In this document: in pieces, positions 11,959 to 13,670 of the stretch
Numbering within the stretch: the stretch's first letter is position 1
Layout of the letters: each line of letters begins with the position of its first letter
Assembly (NCBI GenBank): GCA_002405615.1
Contig: DHMD01000065.1
Coordinates: 1-13,670 of the forward strand
Direction: 5' to 3'
DNA length: 13,670 bases
Origin: Christensenella sp. UBA4651
GTDB taxonomy: Bacteria; Bacillota; Clostridia; Christensenellales; UBA1242
Position numbers and translations under genes: made by a program
Notes under the pieces: generated by a model
Seen by the model: the letters and a program-made list of their open reading frames with translations, nothing else
Database searches by the model: none
What the model was told of the DNA's origin: nothing

Positions 11959-13670
11959 ATGAAGTTTTTTAACCTGTTTGCATCAGATAACAAGAGAAAT
12001 CTGGATAAGCTAGAAAAAATGGTTGCAAAAATTGAGGCTTTGGCTGACAAATATGCTGCAATGGATAATGACACTTTGCGTGGGCAGACAGCAGTGTTAA
12101 AGGAGAGATTAAATAATGGAGAAACTCTAGATGACATTCTCTACGATGCTTTTGCGGTTGTTCGTGAGGCTAGTACTAGGGTACTGAATATGCGCCACTT
12201 TCACTATCAATTGGTCGGTGGTATCGTATTGCACCAAGGTCGTATCGCAGAGATGATGACTGGTGAAGGTAAGACAATCGTTGCTACCTTGCCAGCGTAC
12301 CTAAATGCTTTGACAGGTAAGGGTGTGCATGTCGTTACTGTCAACGAGTATTTGTCAGGCGTTGGTGCGGAGATAATGGGTAAAGTTTACCGTTTCTTGG
12401 GACTGACAGTTGGCTGTAGTTTCAGCAATATGACGCCCGAGCAAAAGAAAAAGGCCTACGCTTGCGACATTACATATAGTACAAACAACGAGTTGGCTTT
12501 TGACTATTTGAGAGATAACTTGGTGCGTAGAGCGCAAGACAGAATGTGCAGAGGCTACAATTTTGCCATAGTCGATGAGGTGGATAGTATCCTTATTGAT
12601 GAGGCACGCAACCCGTTGATTATCAGCGGTCGTGGGTTCAAGTCTAGCGACCAATATGTCAAGGCACAGCGTTTTATTCGTAACTTAAAGCGTGATGAAG
12701 ATTACACTGTTGATGAGGAGAAAAAGGCTGTTCACCTTACAGAAGAAGGTACGGACAAGGCAGAGCGTTTTTACGGCGTTGAGAGTTTGAGTGATGCAAA
12801 TAACGTGGAGCTTAACCAGCACATCTTGAACGCTTTGAGAGCGAACTTTATTATGAAAGCCGAGAGCGACTATATCGTTCGTGATGGCAAGGTTTTGATT
12901 GTTGACCAATTCACAGGTCGTATTATGGAGGGGCGTAGATATAGTAACGGTTTGCATCAGGCTATTGAGGCAAAAGAGGGGTTGCAGGTCAAGGACGAAT
13001 TGTTGACTGTTGCTACTATCACTCTCCAAAACTTCTTCAAAATGTACAAGAAACTCAGTGGTATGACTGGTACGGCCAAGACCGAGGAGACCGAGTTTAA
13101 CAAGATTTATAACTTGGATATTGTTACAATTCCTACAAACTTGCCTATGATTAGAATTGATGAGCCAGATATAATTTACTCGTCTATTGCGGGTAAATTC
13201 CGTGCAGTTGTAGAGAGAATCAAGGCGGCATATGAGACTGGTCAACCAGTTTTGGTTGGTACTGTTACGATTGACCGCAGTGAGGAATTGAGCAAAATGT
13301 TGCAGACTGAGGGGATTCCACACAAAGTTTTGAACGCAAAGAACCACGCTCACGAGGCGGAAATTGTAGCCCAAGCAGGTCGATACAAGACTGTAACCAT
13401 TGCTACAAATATGGCTGGTCGTGGTACTGATATTCTGCTCGGTGGTAACCCTGAATATTTGGCGAAAGCGCAATTATACAAGATGGGCTATACCCAAGAC
13501 ATAATTGACCAAGCAACCTCATTCTTGCCTAGTGAGGATGAGAAAGTGCTAGAAGCAAAAGAGAATTATGACAAATTTTTGCAGAAGTATAAGGCTGAAA
13601 CTGACGCCGAGAAAGCAAAAGTTATTGAACTCGGCGGTCTTTTGGTAATCGGTACAGAGCGTCATGAATC
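11959..13670 (+). CDS. secA: Preprotein translocase ATPase SecA, N-terminal part (runs off the window)
   Basis: SecA is the ATPase motor that pushes preproteins through SecYEG. About 570 codons are present from ATG 11959 (AGGGAGA six bases upstream), and the frame is open at the right edge. Visible motifs are RIAEMMTGEGKT (95-106, Walker A), DEVDSILIDEAR (206-217, DEAD-type box), the preprotein cross-linking region (about 225-370), GMTGTAKTE (368-376), NMAGRGTDILLGGN (484-497) and IGTERHE (564-570). Motif Ia reads VNEYLSGVGAEIM (128-140) where most SecAs read N-D/E-YLAxRDAxxM, so the conserved Arg-Asp is absent. An extra segment of about 55-60 charged residues (about 498-556) sits between GRGTD and TERHE, compared with Bacillus SecA. 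I recall similar insertions in other Clostridia. The scaffold, wing and C-terminal zinc tail are outside the window. In many Firmicutes prfB follows. Confidence 0.97.
   Translation, partial: MKFFNLFASDNKRNLDKLEKMVAKIEALADKYAAMDNDTLRGQTAVLKERLNNGETLDDILYDAFAVVREASTRVLNMRHFHYQLVGGIVLHQGRIAEMMTGEGKTIVATLPAYLNALTGKGVHVVTVNEYLSGVGAEIMGKVYRFLGLTVGCSFSNMTPEQKKKAYACDITYSTNNELAFDYLRDNLVRRAQDRMCRGYNFAIVDEVDSILIDEARNPLIISGRGFKSSDQYVKAQRFIRNLKRDEDYTVDEEKKAVHLTEEGTDKAERFYGVESLSDANNVELNQHILNALRANFIMKAESDYIVRDGKVLIVDQFTGRIMEGRRYSNGLHQAIEAKEGLQVKDELLTVATITLQNFFKMYKKLSGMTGTAKTEETEFNKIYNLDIVTIPTNLPMIRIDEPDIIYSSIAGKFRAVVERIKAAYETGQPVLVGTVTIDRSEELSKMLQTEGIPHKVLNAKNHAHEAEIVAQAGRYKTVTIATNMAGRGTDILLGGNPEYLAKAQLYKMGYTQDIIDQATSFLPSEDEKVLEAKENYDKFLQKYKAETDAEKAKVIELGGLLVIGTERHE

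Noticed and set aside
12685..13473. 262-codon open frame on the minus strand
   Set aside because: It lies wholly within secA, has no ribosome site or recognisable domain, and reads as the antisense of conserved SecA motifs.
1..13670. CRISPR arrays, tRNA or rRNA genes, insertion sequences or prophage
   Set aside because: No spaced repeats, transposase or phage genes, terminal inverted repeats or tRNA-like folds were noticed; the window is almost fully occupied by housekeeping genes.
1..13670. Low counts of GGCC and CCGG as further restriction avoidance
   Set aside because: Both seem scarce (only a handful each), but they are present, and low GC with codon preference could account for them, unlike the complete lack of GATC.

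Overview
This is a chromosomal window from a Gram-positive, low-to-mid GC (about 42% by eye) bacterium of the Bacillota, most likely an endospore-forming member of the Clostridia and perhaps an uncultured gut lineage. The evidence is a germination protease gene (gpr), strong purine-rich Shine-Dalgarno sites, Firmicute-type sigma-A promoters and intrinsic terminators, a surface protein with InlB (Listeria-Bacteroides) repeats, a ComF-type competence protein, RecD2, and a SecA carrying an extra segment before helicase motif VI of a kind I recall from Clostridia. I cannot name the species.

Layout. Positions 3-989 hold the 3' end of a secreted InlB-repeat protein (+). It converges on two minus-strand genes, a ChbG/YdjC carbohydrate deacetylase (1040-1780) and ribosomal protein S20 (rpsT, 1845-2117). 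A bidirectional terminator at about 1005-1030 separates the convergent pair. A 116-bp divergent region carries the rpsT promoter and leads into a plus-strand series: gpr (2234-3049), murI (3089-3853) and glmS (3856-5661), closed by a terminator. A second plus-strand unit follows: lon (5745-8198), ysxC/engB (8203-8781), recD2 (8806-11055) and comF (11045-11899). secA (from 11959, cut by the window end) has its own promoter. Coding density is very high and no gene-free stretch exceeds 300 bp.

How the genes fit together. murI and glmS are two bp apart and both feed peptidoglycan synthesis, supplying D-glutamate and glucosamine-6-phosphate. The lon-ysxC-recD2-comF-secA run mixes proteolysis, 50S ribosome assembly, DNA repair, a competence-type phosphoribosyltransferase and protein export. 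All are housekeeping functions with tight spacing or overlap.

I see no mobile element, CRISPR array, tRNA, rRNA or defence cassette, and no gene set that looks like a new multi-gene system. The most striking signal is compositional: I found no GATC anywhere in the 13,670 bases, where about 50 would be expected. CTAG, with identical base composition, occurs about 60 times. Asp codons followed by C are GAC in every case I checked. This points to long-term selection against GATC in this genome. Secondary points are an atypical catalytic loop in Lon, an apparently leaderless murI start, a lon promoter whose -35 box sits inside the glmS terminator stem, an unusually compact Gpr, and substitutions in MurI, GlmS and SecA motifs.
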